From Nocardia transvalensis (GTDB lineage: Bacteria; Actinomycetota; Actinomycetes; Mycobacteriales; Mycobacteriaceae): a DNA stretch of 64,000 bases. A program made the position numbers and the translations under genes. Shown in pieces: positions 35,317-43,424 of the stretch. Position 1 is the first letter of the stretch, and every line of letters starts with the position of its first letter. The notes under the pieces were generated by a model. The model was not told where the DNA came from. It worked only from the letters and a program-made list of their open reading frames with translations, and ran no database searches. Location: assembly GCF_015477765.1 (NCBI RefSeq), contig NZ_JADLQQ010000015.1:62001-126000 (forward strand), written 5' to 3'.

Positions 35317-35646
35317 TCATCCTCGGTCGCCGGCCGAAAGCCGCCGCTGGATGAGTTTTTCGCGGGTCCGCCACACCCAGCTCGCGGTGCAGACCACCAG
35401 CAGTGCCAGGATCACCACGAGGAGAGCCAGGCGGTGGCCATCGAGGCCGGCGACGTTGCCGGGCAGGGTGACCAGGGGCTGCTGGGCGGCGGCGACGAGG
35501 ATGTGGTGGTCGGCCAGCCACCGCAGCCGAGTGTCGCGCCAGCCCGGCAGCGCGGCGAAAAGGACGGCGAACACGACGATCACCAGGGCGATCGGCAGCA
35601 GCACGTCAGCGGCGTGCGATCCTCGGCCGGGGCTACTGGTCGGCAT
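35317..35646 (-). CDS. two-span membrane protein next to the DNA pump
   Basis: 109 residues. Membrane helices at about 15-33 (VLLPIALVIVVFAVLFAAL) and 70-90 (ALLVVILALLVVCTASWVW), and a basic end. It follows the FtsK-like gene by 38 bp, so it may be an accessory membrane partner of the pump. No family recognised. Confidence 0.6.
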   Translation of the reverse strand: MPTSSPGRGSHAADVLLPIALVIVVFAVLFAALPGWRDTRLRWLADHHILVAAAQQPLVTLPGNVAGLDGHRLALLVVILALLVVCTASWVWRTREKLIQRRLSAGDRG

Positions 35647-35684
35647 CTACTGCTCCTTCGGGTAGGTTCGGATTCCGTTGCGGT

Positions 35685-38147
35685 TCAGTCGTATTGGAAG
35701 GGGTGGCGGACGGTCAGCTCGTCGTCCTCGGGGACGAGCAGCAATTGGTCGCTGTCGTCGTCGGTGCGGTAGGTGATGGCGATGATGTGCTCGTCGTCGT
35801 CCAGCAGGTCCGGGCCGGGTTCGGCGGTGACCACGGCCCAGTCGTCGATGTCCTCGACGAACACCAAGTCGCCGACTTCGACCTCCATCGGTGCGGCAGG
35901 CTCCGGGCTGTCGTATTCCTCGTCCCAGGGGTCCGCGTCCCCGCCGTCCCCGGCATCCCCGCTGGTGGTGTCAGCGTCGGTGTCGTCGGCGTCGGTCTCG
36001 TCGTCGTACTCGGTGTCGTCGCTGTCGTCGTCCGCGGGCGTGGGGGTAGGCACGACGCGAAGGGCCGGCCGATTCGGGCCGGCGGCGGCCGCGGTCAGCA
36101 GGGTGCTCAGGCTCGGCCGACCACCACTTCCGTTGGCTCCGTTGCTGCTACCGTTCCCGTCGCTGCCGTTCCCGTTGCCGCTGGAGACGGTGGGGTCTCC
36201 CCACCGAGTGCGCCGGGTCGGGGTCACCAGGAACTCATCGAGACCGATGAGCGTGTAGGTGCGCGGGTGCGCGCCGCGGTTGGCGACCTTCAGGGCCCGC
36301 CGCCGCACCGGGTCGTGGTCGGGATAGTCGGCAGCCCACCCCCACGGCGCATTGGCTACCTGCTGATAGCGGGATTTCGGTTGAGCCCGCCGCGGCTGAG
36401 GCCGGGCCCCGCGTCGGCGCCGGCCCTGCGGCGCTTCCTCTTCGACCTCGCCTTCCTCGTCCTCGACCGGCGGCAAGATCACCAGGCGCTGGTGGACAGC
36501 CTCGGGGGGCCGCAGCCGTTGCAAGTGCTCCCACGCCTCGGTGTCCGGTTTGGTGCGACGCGGATCAGGCGTGTAGAAGCATTGGATTTCGACGGGGACA
36601 TTGTCATCGGTGACAGCGGTGCCGCGGCCACGGATGCGCGGGATGCTGGTGCCCGTGGTCGGGCTGTTCCACATCATCATGGCGCCCTGCGGGCTCAGCG
36701 AGCCGAGCGACACCCGAAGGCGCAGGCTGTCGCGGGTGTCGCCCTTGCCGCGGCCGCCGAAGAAGTCGGCGTCGGGACGCTGCGTGGAGAGCACGACGTG
36801 GACACGGGCGCTGCGGCCCTTGCGCACCAGCGAGGCGATCTCGAGCAACGCCGGCGGCTGGGTCCGTTCCCCCTTGACCCGGTTGAGCGCGTACCAGGTT
36901 TCGAGATTCGATTTGAAGTCGGCGAACTCGTCGACGACCAGGGCGAACGGTGTGAAGTCGGATTCGTCGGCGCCGTCTTCGATGGCAGCGTACCGCTTCT
37001 CCATCTCTTCCCAGGCGCGGTGAATCACCGCGATCTGATGCTCGATCTTCGAAGCGACGATCTGGATGTTGGGCCAATCGCGGAAACCGATGAACTCGGT
37101 TCCCTTGCCGTCCACGACCTGAACGATCCAGTTCCGGCCGGCGAGTTCGGTGACGACCGTGTGCACGGCGGCGGTCTTGCCGGTGCCCGTGGCCCCAATG
37201 AAGATCACGTGCGGGTCGATCGCCGGACGCCAGCCAAGGACATTGCCGTCCTCGTCTCGGCCGTACGGGATGAAGACATCCTCGTACGGGGTGTGCGGGT
37301 CGGCGATCGGCTCCTTCCAGTAGAGCTTCCCGAGCGGCGGGCGCAGCTCGAACAGCACTTTGTCGTGTTCCAGATCCCACTTCGCACGCCAGCGCCCGCC
37401 CGGCAGCACGGCCGATAGGGTGCGTTCGATTCGGTCGCGATAACCCGACAACGCGAACCGGCCGCCATCGTCATGGCGGGCGGCGATCCGGGAGATCTCC
37501 CCCGTGGCCTCGTCGAACGAGGTTTCCTTATCGTCGATGACCGCGGTGGGGCCGAGGATCTTCAACACCAGGCGTTTCGCACGCGCGACCGGCTCCGGAT
37601 CGGGCACCGGCAGTGGTGAGCGGTCGATGACGTAGACGAGCTGGCATTTCCGTTCGTCGTGGGCGACGCGCCGATAGCGTCCCCACGCCTGCCCGGACAT
37701 GATCTCGTCGACCCGGGTCTCCATCTCGGGGTCGAGCCGCCGCCCGGCATCGGGGTAGCGGACGATGATCCGCCCAGGCCGACCGGGATCACGCAGGTTG
37801 CGCTCCTGCCAGCACTTCGTCTTCATTACCGCGCGGGTCGGCGGCATCGCCAGCACCCCGCACAACTGTTCCGCGCAACGGTCCACGTCCTGCTCGCGCA
37901 AGCGCCGGTGCCGACCGTTGACGGCGACCCCGGCCGCGGCGAGCACCATGCCGGTCACGGTGACCGGGACGCCCCAGCTGTCCATGCCGAGCATCGGGGC
38001 GCCGGTCTGCACTCCGGCCGCGCAGAGCAGAACGATCGAGGTGTTGCGGATCCAGGGATGGTGACGCGGCGGCAGCGGCGCCGACCTGCTGTAGGCCGGC
38101 GGCGTCAGCTTCACCGACGGCTGCTGCTGCATCACCTGGGTCGTCAT
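35685..38147 (-). CDS. FtsK/TcpA-like conjugative DNA translocase
   Basis: 820 residues from MTTQVMQQQPSVKLTPP. Two membrane helices at about 32-72 (SIVLLCAAGVQTGAPM, then VPVTVTGMVLAAAGVAV) precede the motor. Walker A is GATGTGKTA (about 317-325), Walker B FALVVDEFADF, then STQRPDADFF and GRGTAVTDDN, all as in FtsK/HerA-type coupling proteins. The last 150 residues are strongly acidic and end in a small beta domain (MEVEVGDLVFVEDIDDWAVV). It should move plasmid DNA to or through the Tcp-like channel. Promoter, hairpin and dyad lie 345-445 bp upstream. Confidence 0.85.
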   Translation of the reverse strand: MTTQVMQQQPSVKLTPPAYSRSAPLPPRHHPWIRNTSIVLLCAAGVQTGAPMLGMDSWGVPVTVTGMVLAAAGVAVNGRHRRLREQDVDRCAEQLCGVLAMPPTRAVMKTKCWQERNLRDPGRPGRIIVRYPDAGRRLDPEMETRVDEIMSGQAWGRYRRVAHDERKCQLVYVIDRSPLPVPDPEPVARAKRLVLKILGPTAVIDDKETSFDEATGEISRIAARHDDGGRFALSGYRDRIERTLSAVLPGGRWRAKWDLEHDKVLFELRPPLGKLYWKEPIADPHTPYEDVFIPYGRDEDGNVLGWRPAIDPHVIFIGATGTGKTAAVHTVVTELAGRNWIVQVVDGKGTEFIGFRDWPNIQIVASKIEHQIAVIHRAWEEMEKRYAAIEDGADESDFTPFALVVDEFADFKSNLETWYALNRVKGERTQPPALLEIASLVRKGRSARVHVVLSTQRPDADFFGGRGKGDTRDSLRLRVSLGSLSPQGAMMMWNSPTTGTSIPRIRGRGTAVTDDNVPVEIQCFYTPDPRRTKPDTEAWEHLQRLRPPEAVHQRLVILPPVEDEEGEVEEEAPQGRRRRGARPQPRRAQPKSRYQQVANAPWGWAADYPDHDPVRRRALKVANRGAHPRTYTLIGLDEFLVTPTRRTRWGDPTVSSGNGNGSDGNGSSNGANGSGGRPSLSTLLTAAAAGPNRPALRVVPTPTPADDDSDDTEYDDETDADDTDADTTSGDAGDGGDADPWDEEYDSPEPAAPMEVEVGDLVFVEDIDDWAVVTAEPGPDLLDDDEHIIAITYRTDDDSDQLLLVPEDDELTVRHPFQYD

Positions 38148-38371
38148 CGCAGCGACACCACCCGAAAATGAGTCCTCACAACGCCCCCGGCACCAACGGG
38201 AATCACAAGCAGCAGTCGGCCAGCAGCACCCACAGCGGGCCCGGGCAGCCCGCCCTGATGGAGGTAGGCACCGAGTCGAATCCGTGGCACCGCTGACTCC
38301 CTTCTGCACTGGGCCTCGAAAGGCTCGTCGCAGGTAGAGAGGTTCGATGTCGGCGTCGGTGTGACGATCAC
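38144..38371 (-). CDS. possible 75-codon ORF coupled to the DNA pump
   Basis: From a GTG at 38371 (VIVTPTPTSNLSTCDE) to a stop that overlaps the pump ATG by 4 bp. The pump has only a weak ribosome site of its own, which favours coupling. The peptide has one hydrophobic stretch (AAGRLLLVIPVGAGGVV). Codon use is only moderately good, so this is uncertain. Confidence 0.3.
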   Translation of the reverse strand: MIVTPTPTSNLSTCDEPFEAQCRRESAVPRIRLGAYLHQGGLPGPAVGAAGRLLLVIPVGAGGVVRTHFRVVSLR

Positions 38372-38491
38372 CCGCTCAGGCAGGACTCCCGCCACGACGG
38401 CCACCCTCGATCGGACGCGCGGACACGACCGGCGGGCCTGCCGGCCGACAGGCCGCCCACCGGGCACACGTCGAGCTCCGGGTATGGCAGA

Positions 38492-38507
38492 GTGCGACAA
38501 TTCGCAC
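38492..38507. repeat. leader dyad, copy 2
   Basis: GTGCGACAATTCGCAC, 6-bp arms around CAAT. It lies in the leader of the DNA-pump operon, at the same place relative to the hairpin as copy 1 at 32021. Confidence 0.55.
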
Positions 38508-38526
38508 ACCTTTTCGCGGCGGGGCA

Positions 38527-38545
38527 GCGAGATGGTTGGTCTCGC
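38527..38545 (-). promoter_or_regulatory. conserved leader hairpin, copy 2
   Basis: Transcript GCGAGA, loop CCAACCA, TCTCGC; identical to copy 1 at 32062-32080. Starts about 11 nt after the predicted transcription start of the DNA-pump operon. Confidence 0.6.
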
Positions 38546-38563
38546 CAGGTTCTGGACACAACC

Positions 38564-38593
38564 AGGTTATTGCACGCTGCAGCATCGCAGCAA
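38564..38593 (-). promoter_or_regulatory. promoter of the DNA-pump operon
   Basis: Minus strand: -35 TTGCTG (38593-38588), 18-bp spacer identical to that at 32.1 kb, -10 TAACCT (38569-38564). The leader before the pump start is about 400 nt. Confidence 0.6.
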
Positions 38594-39010
38594 AACCCCC
38601 GGGCCGCGACGATCGCCAGAGCAACCATGACGGCGCGGCCAAAAACCCGACCCGGTCGCCCGTCTCGCCCGATGACCTGGGAAGTCGAGGCCTCCGAGGG
38701 TCTCGTACTGCCACCAACCTCAAGTGGGCCGAGCTGCCTCCTACGGTCCGTGACGGGCTGCTCGCGGCGATCGACAAGCTTGCCGCTCTGGGGCCACGGG
38801 ACAGGCTTCTCGACGAAAGCTAGACAGCTAGCTAGCTCTCACGCCACAGAGTGGTCCGGTGCTGCCGCTGGAGGTGTTGGTTTCCATGGCGACAGCACCG
38901 GTCAACCAGTTGCGGTACTCCGGGTGAGGGCTCGACTACTGCCCTCATCCATCTTCGACGCGGCAATCGCGCATTCGGTTCCCACGAATCCGAGATCACG
39001 ACGACACAGG
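38594..39010. other. gap with a possible gene remnant
   Basis: 417 bp. The plus-strand frame ending at 38823 closes with WAELPPTVRDGLLAAIDKLA and ALGPRDRLLDES, which reads like the end of a real protein, but no start or ribosome site is visible. It is probably a remnant. Just after its stop is a short GCTAGCTAGCT run. Nothing else found. Confidence 0.35.
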
Positions 39011-39409
39011 TCAGGGACGCATGTCGACGATGTCGACGGGCTGCCCGCGGTAGCGCTGGGGCTCGTAGGTGAACACGACCGCGCTGACCGACCGGGCCTC
39101 GTGAACGACGGCCGCGGTCTCCACCGCGACGAGAGTGACTTCTGTTGCCGCAGAGCCGATATCGATTCCGTTCAAGCCCAACGGCAGAACGGTCAGCGGG
39201 CTTTCGTGGTCGTAGAGCAGAAACGACAATTCCCGTGCGTCGTGGTCGAGCTCGGCGGCGGCCGCGAGCACCGACACCGCGGAGGTCAGCAGAAGCCGTC
39301 CGTCGAGGACGGCGTTGATGACGACGGATTGGGCGCGCCGGGTGACGTCGCGTTCATAGGCCGTGAGGGTGGTGCTGTCGAGGACGATGGTTCCGGCAGC
39401 TACGCTCAC
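39011..39409 (-). CDS. PIN-like toxin candidate
   Basis: 132 residues from a GTG (VSVAAGTIVLDSTTLTAY) that overlaps the antitoxin stop (GTGA). The opening strand with D (IVLDSTTL), a mid helix, and a late IDIGSAATEVTLVAVE resemble short PIN-fold proteins, though only some of the acidic residues can be placed. The partner order fits a toxin-antitoxin pair. Confidence 0.5.
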   Translation of the reverse strand: MSVAAGTIVLDSTTLTAYERDVTRRAQSVVINAVLDGRLLLTSAVSVLAAAAELDHDARELSFLLYDHESPLTVLPLGLNGIDIGSAATEVTLVAVETAAVVHEARSVSAVVFTYEPQRYRGQPVDIVDMRP

Positions 39410-39705
39410 GCCGTCTCGCCCTGCCGCAGCTGGTCAGCGCGCGCCAGCACTGCACGCGCCTCCACCTGGTTCTTGGCGAACTCGGGCGACTCGGGGTCGA
39501 TGCCCAGGCGCCGCATGGCGCGCTCGGCGAACTCGTCGCGATGCTCGTAGGCGTGGCGTGCGCCGGGCAGATCCTCGTCGAGCGCGGCGCGCAGCCGGGT
39601 GAGCGCGTACTGGTTCTGCGACATCCCCGCCTGCGCCGCGGCGCGCTGCAGCAGGTACTTGTCCGTTTCCGTGAGGCCACGCAACGGGAAGTTCGATGAT
39701 GTCAT
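39406..39705 (-). CDS. RHH-type antitoxin candidate
   Basis: 99 residues. FPLRGLTETDKYLLQRAAAQ and AGMSQNQYALTRLRAAL form strand-helix-helix as in ribbon-helix-helix antitoxins; an acidic helical tail follows. Coupled to the downstream PIN-like gene. Likely self-repressing. Confidence 0.6.
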   Translation of the reverse strand: MTSSNFPLRGLTETDKYLLQRAAAQAGMSQNQYALTRLRAALDEDLPGARHAYEHRDEFAERAMRRLGIDPESPEFAKNQVEARAVLARADQLRQGETA

Positions 39706-39996
39706 GACGTCACTCTACTCGTAGCTGGCCTACACCGTCACCTCCGCCGGCGAACTCAGCATTCCCCGATGTTCGGCGCACGAACGGCGCGTCGCCAGGC
39801 TCGAACCGGTCTGCCCGACAATGTCGGAGAGCTGCCGGCTGCGATCCCTTGTCGCTTGCCCGGGTGTTAGGCGACACTGAAAATGCCGACGTCGCGGCCG
39901 CTTTCGGGCGTTGAGAGTGCCCACGAACCATCGGCCCGAATCGGGCACGTTGGCGGCGGCACAACCATACTCGGGCCGCCGTCCTGGCTCGAGGAT

Positions 39997-40704
39997 CTAC
40001 ATCTCGTCGTCGTAGGGGCTACGCGGGAGCCAGGTGTCGGCCGGGCCGGTACCTTTCTCCAGCCACTTGTGGTACTCGGCGGTTTCGCCCGCTTCCAGCC
40101 GCTCATAGCGGGCGCTGACGGTGCTGTGGTGCACCAGCAGGTCACGGCCGATCTCGCGCCAGCTCAACAGCGGACGGCCTCCGTGGTCGGCCCGCGCCGC
40201 CCTCAGCAGCTCGTCTTCCAAGGCCGCGAGGGCGGTGCGCAGGCGGCGCACATCGCGCATCGCGTCCCGCACGAAACCGCGGTCGCTCAGCTTGTCTCGG
40301 GAGTCGTCCACGCGGACGGCCTCGATCACTTCGATAGCGGTATCGGCCCAGTTCGCCACGTCCCAAGCTGGAGTCCCTGCTGCGGTGGCCCACTGGAGGG
40401 TCTTGGTGGTGCGGCCATCGTCCCAATCGGCCACGTTCACAGGCTCCAGGTGCGCGCTGCCCTCCAGGACGTGGCGGCCTTCACGAGCCGGCAGAAGACC
40501 ACCGTACAAACGCTTGTATTCCACGAAGATCAACCCCAAGTGTCGGATCAGTCCTACAGCAATAGCGTAGGACTGATCCGACTCTAAACAAGGGGCGGCG
40601 ACACCGGGAAGCGGGGCTACCGTCTGCGGCACCTTGCCGACAAGCATGACACCAGTCCGACGAAAGCCGTTGGCCCAAACGTGAATCCGGTCGGCATTGG
40701 CCAC
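39997..40704 (-). CDS. HTH-type DNA-binding protein
   Basis: 235 residues if begun at 40704. The C-terminal third carries a helix-turn-helix (LSWREIGRDLLVHHSTVSAR, then YERLEAGE) after a helical segment (DVRRLRTALAALEDELLRAA). The 5' part contains a perfect 37-bp palindrome, so the true start may be inside (for example near 40535), with the palindrome as its operator. Stand-alone transcription is likely. Confidence 0.55.
   Translation of the reverse strand: MANADRIHVWANGFRRTGVMLVGKVPQTVAPLPGVAAPCLESDQSYAIAVGLIRHLGLIFVEYKRLYGGLLPAREGRHVLEGSAHLEPVNVADWDDGRTTKTLQWATAAGTPAWDVANWADTAIEVIEAVRVDDSRDKLSDRGFVRDAMRDVRRLRTALAALEDELLRAARADHGGRPLLSWREIGRDLLVHHSTVSARYERLEAGETAEYHKWLEKGTGPADTWLPRSPYDDEM
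40544..40580. promoter_or_regulatory. perfect 14-bp-arm palindrome, candidate operator
   Basis: CGGATCAGTCCTAC (40544-40557) and GTAGGACTGATCCG (40567-40580) are exact complements around a 9-bp loop. Near the 5' end of the HTH gene. It is symmetric enough for a dimeric repressor and there is no T-run after it, so an operator is more likely than a terminator. Confidence 0.55.
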
Positions 40705-40790
40705 GCCTTTTCATCGGCATTTTCGGCGTCGCCCAACACCCGGGTCGCTAGGGTGACTTCATCGGTTCTGCCTGGGAAGGGAGATCGCGG

Positions 40791-41039
40791 GTGACATCGG
40801 TAGCCATGGTCCTCGTCCCGGTCGCGATGCTCGGGGCGGCAAGTGGAATCATGTTGCTGCGCAACGGCCGAACTGTCATCGGCCGCCTACTCCTATTGTT
40901 GCTGTGCCTACCGCCGACATTCCTTCTCGCCGATGCGGCGACCTCCGGCCAGTGGTTCGCGGCCGTCCTCGCGGCCCTTGGGTTCGGTCTCACCACGGTG
41001 GCGTGGGTCCGCATCCCGAAGGGTGTTTCTCCCGGCTGA
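40791..41039 (+). CDS. small membrane protein
   Basis: 82 residues, almost wholly hydrophobic: three possible membrane spans (MVLVPVAMLGAASGIMLL, LLLLLLCLPPTFLLADA, WFAAVLAALGFGLTTVAWV). GGGAGATCGCGG lies just upstream. It precedes the ESX-type cassette by 90 bp and may belong with it; function unknown. Confidence 0.6.
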   Translation: MTSVAMVLVPVAMLGAASGIMLLRNGRTVIGRLLLLLLCLPPTFLLADAATSGQWFAAVLAALGFGLTTVAWVRIPKGVSPG

Positions 41040-41128
41040 ACAGGGCTCGCTTCTCATCAGGTTCGTCAAGGATGCGTCTGGCTGGTTAGGCTAACTGGCC
41101 GTTAGTGGGGGTAGGAGGGAGATGCACC

Positions 41129-41437
41129 ATGGCACCGGAACCGCAGTTGAAGGTCGACCCGGTGTTGCTGCGGACGATGGTGACGCAGCTCGACACGGAA
41201 GCGGATGAACTGCGGCGTACTAAGGCCGATCCGGGGGTCGACGAAGTTGCAGTATCGGTCTCCGGCTCAGCGGTCGCGACCGCCTGCGCGGGCGGAACTC
41301 TGCGGGTCGCGACGGCGCTCGCGGTGCTGATATCGCGGATCGACCACATCGGGTCGACCGCACGGGGCAGTGCCGATTCGTACGAGGTGACCGACCAAGC
41401 TTTCGCGGATGCCTTGAACGCCATGGGAGACATGTGA
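41129..41437 (+). CDS. ESX-type (type VII) secretion target protein
   Basis: 102 residues from MAPEPQLKVDPVLLRTMV. Helix-turn-helix hairpin shape without membrane spans (VTQLDTEADELRRTKADPGV, then GTLRVATALAVLISRIDHIG), like DUF2580/EspC-type partners. Its stop overlaps the ATG of the effector gene (TGATG). It probably pairs with that effector for export. Confidence 0.65.
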   Translation: MAPEPQLKVDPVLLRTMVTQLDTEADELRRTKADPGVDEVAVSVSGSAVATACAGGTLRVATALAVLISRIDHIGSTARGSADSYEVTDQAFADALNAMGDM

Positions 41438-42648
41438 TGGCGGTGCCGACTCGTGAACAGATTGCCGGCTGGGATCCAGCCAAACTCGGAACCGCCGCCG
41501 CTCAATACGCCACGATGGCCAGCACCATTCGCACAGTCCTCGACAACGTATCCCGCATCATCCACAAGCCGGGAGACAGCGGGGAATGGGTAGGCGCGGC
41601 CTGCGATGCCGCAGAGAGCCGTGCGGCCAGTGAGGTCGCCGAGGGAAGAAAGCTGGCCGCCGCTATCGATGACCTGAACACTGCCCTAGCAGGTGGATCG
41701 GCCGCGATCGGCGATCTGGTGCGATCGATGCTGAACACCGCTCAGTGGGCCGAGAACGACAAGTTCGCCGTCTCCAACGATTGGAAGGTCACCGACACCG
41801 TGACCAACACGACCGACTCGGACACGAGAGCGAACGATATGGCCAATTGGCAGGCGTCGCTCGACAGTCTGGGCGCGTCGTTGGAACGTGCGATCGACGA
41901 GTCGGCGACCAAGATTCGCAATGCCCTGAACGCCATCGACGAGGCGGCACCGTTGTCCTCGGCTCGGATGCCTGCCGGATTCCAACTAGAACTCGCCGGT
42001 CTCAGCCCCTCTCGGCAGCGGGCCGTCGATTATGCCGAGGACTTTTGGAAGAACTACAACCCGAACTTTCCTTCGTACTCGGACAAGGGCTCGGATTGCG
42101 CGAATTTCGTGTCCCAGGTCCTGGCCGCCGGTGGGTTTCAGCAAAAGCTGACGAGGGACCACCTCAACGATCCGAACGACGACGACCCGAATGCGTGGTT
42201 TTCGCAGCCTGACGAAAACCTCGTCACCGACGACTGGGAAGCCTCGCGGACATGGACGTACGCTCCAGAGCTGTACCGGTTCCTGACCGAGGGCGGGGCC
42301 GGCGACGGGACACCCACGGGGACCGCGGCAGACACCAGCCTGTGGCAGTCGCCGACCGCCACGATGGATCCCAACGGACTGTCCAACAGCGGACTGCGCC
42401 CGGGCGATGCCGTGTTCTACGAAAAGGAGACCGGTGACGGACGAGTGATCTCCCATGCCGCGGTCTACGTCGGAAAAGACTGGATCACGACCCCCGACGG
42501 AACCCGCGTCTGGGGTGATGTCGTCAATATGCACACCTCGAACAGATACCACGAGCCCTGGTACCTACCGAGATACGGCGAGGACGCGGGAAACTTCCCA
42601 ATCAAATACCGGCCAGTCAAGATCGATTATCCTGACGACCAGAATTAG
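41437..42648 (+). CDS. ESX-exported effector with amidase_6-type domain
   Basis: 403 residues. Residues 1-110 form a WXG100/LXG-like helical leader (IAGWDPAKLGTAAAQYATMA, then GDSGEWVGAACDAAESRA). From about 195 a papain-like domain begins: RAVDYAEDFWKNYNPNFPSY, SDCANFVSQVLAAGGF (nucleophile Cys near 220), and VISHAAVYVGKDW (His near 340). This matches amidase_6, a cell-wall or toxin hydrolase. It is likely secreted by the host's type VII apparatus and toxic to rivals or recipients. Confidence 0.7.
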   Translation: MAVPTREQIAGWDPAKLGTAAAQYATMASTIRTVLDNVSRIIHKPGDSGEWVGAACDAAESRAASEVAEGRKLAAAIDDLNTALAGGSAAIGDLVRSMLNTAQWAENDKFAVSNDWKVTDTVTNTTDSDTRANDMANWQASLDSLGASLERAIDESATKIRNALNAIDEAAPLSSARMPAGFQLELAGLSPSRQRAVDYAEDFWKNYNPNFPSYSDKGSDCANFVSQVLAAGGFQQKLTRDHLNDPNDDDPNAWFSQPDENLVTDDWEASRTWTYAPELYRFLTEGGAGDGTPTGTAADTSLWQSPTATMDPNGLSNSGLRPGDAVFYEKETGDGRVISHAAVYVGKDWITTPDGTRVWGDVVNMHTSNRYHEPWYLPRYGEDAGNFPIKYRPVKIDYPDDQN

Positions 42649-42663
42649 GACGGGGTGCTGACA

Positions 42664-43026
42664 ATGTTCACTATGAAGCGGTTGGTGCCTCTCTCGATCG
42701 GAATCGTGGGCGTGGTGATCGCGGCGTGGTTCTTTTACACGTCGTGGAAGTTCGATGGAGTGACCTGGCTGTGGTCACCCCCGGACGCGGTGAAGACCAA
42801 GGGACATCGGTTTCAGATGATCGAAGGACCAATTCAATCCCTGGGAGGAGATGACTGCGTCCGAATCGACTCGATACCAATTTCCGGGAAACCGATTTGC
42901 CTGTTCAAGGGCGACGTAGCGAGAGAGAATTCCCAGCGCTATGTAGCGATCGAATGGGGACCCGACGAGTACTACAAGTACACCGATAGCGGTCCGACGG
43001 ATTTTTGGCGTCCTACTACGTGGTGA
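42664..43026 (+). CDS. possible immunity protein for the ESX effector
   Basis: 120 residues (an alternative ATG is at 42673). One N-terminal membrane helix (LVPLSIGIVGVVIAAWFFYT) and a 95-residue outer domain with a Cys pair (GGDDCVRIDS and GKPICLF). It follows the effector by 15 bp. An outward-facing anchored protein is what is needed to block a secreted wall hydrolase, but this is inference. Confidence 0.5.
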   Translation: MFTMKRLVPLSIGIVGVVIAAWFFYTSWKFDGVTWLWSPPDAVKTKGHRFQMIEGPIQSLGGDDCVRIDSIPISGKPICLFKGDVARENSQRYVAIEWGPDEYYKYTDSGPTDFWRPTTW

Positions 43027-43424
43027 AAACTGCTGCCCCTGCACCAGCCTTCGTCGCGTCCGCTGCTCACTGCCCATGGGGCGTTGCCTGATCCACCGCA
43101 GCATCCGCCGAACCGCCGCAACATCGGCGCCAGTAAGGTCGACCACCTCGTCGACGGAATACGGTTCGCACCGATCCGGCAAATCCATGATCGAACGAAA
43201 CAGGTCGAGATCGCCCAACTCCCGTGCAACTACCTCGAGGTCAGGCAGAATCCGCTCGAACGGCGCGGCCGCCAGCGTGTCTGGCCTGCGCATCGCCACC
43301 TCGAGCCGAGCCACACCCGGGCTGGTGCAGGACCGGCTCCCGACACGTGTTCCAGCACAGCCCACTGTTCCAGGCAGGCTAATCGAGCTACGGCGCGCCA
43401 TTCGCCGGGATTCCGGGCAGCTTC
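43027..43424 (-). pseudogene. gene remnants beside the ESX cassette
   Basis: Minus-strand text at about 43060-43290 reads like real protein (LEVAMRRPDTLAAAPFERIL, DLDLFRSIMDLPDRCEPYSV, DLTGADVAAVRRMLRWIRQR), but the frame then runs on into the antisense of the immunity gene and has no start signal. It is likely a fragment of an HTH-type gene broken by insertion of the cassette. Confidence 0.45.

Noticed and set aside
38820..38836. GCTAGCTAGCT run as a recombination site
   Set aside because: Too short, no second copy in the window and no recombinase gene near.
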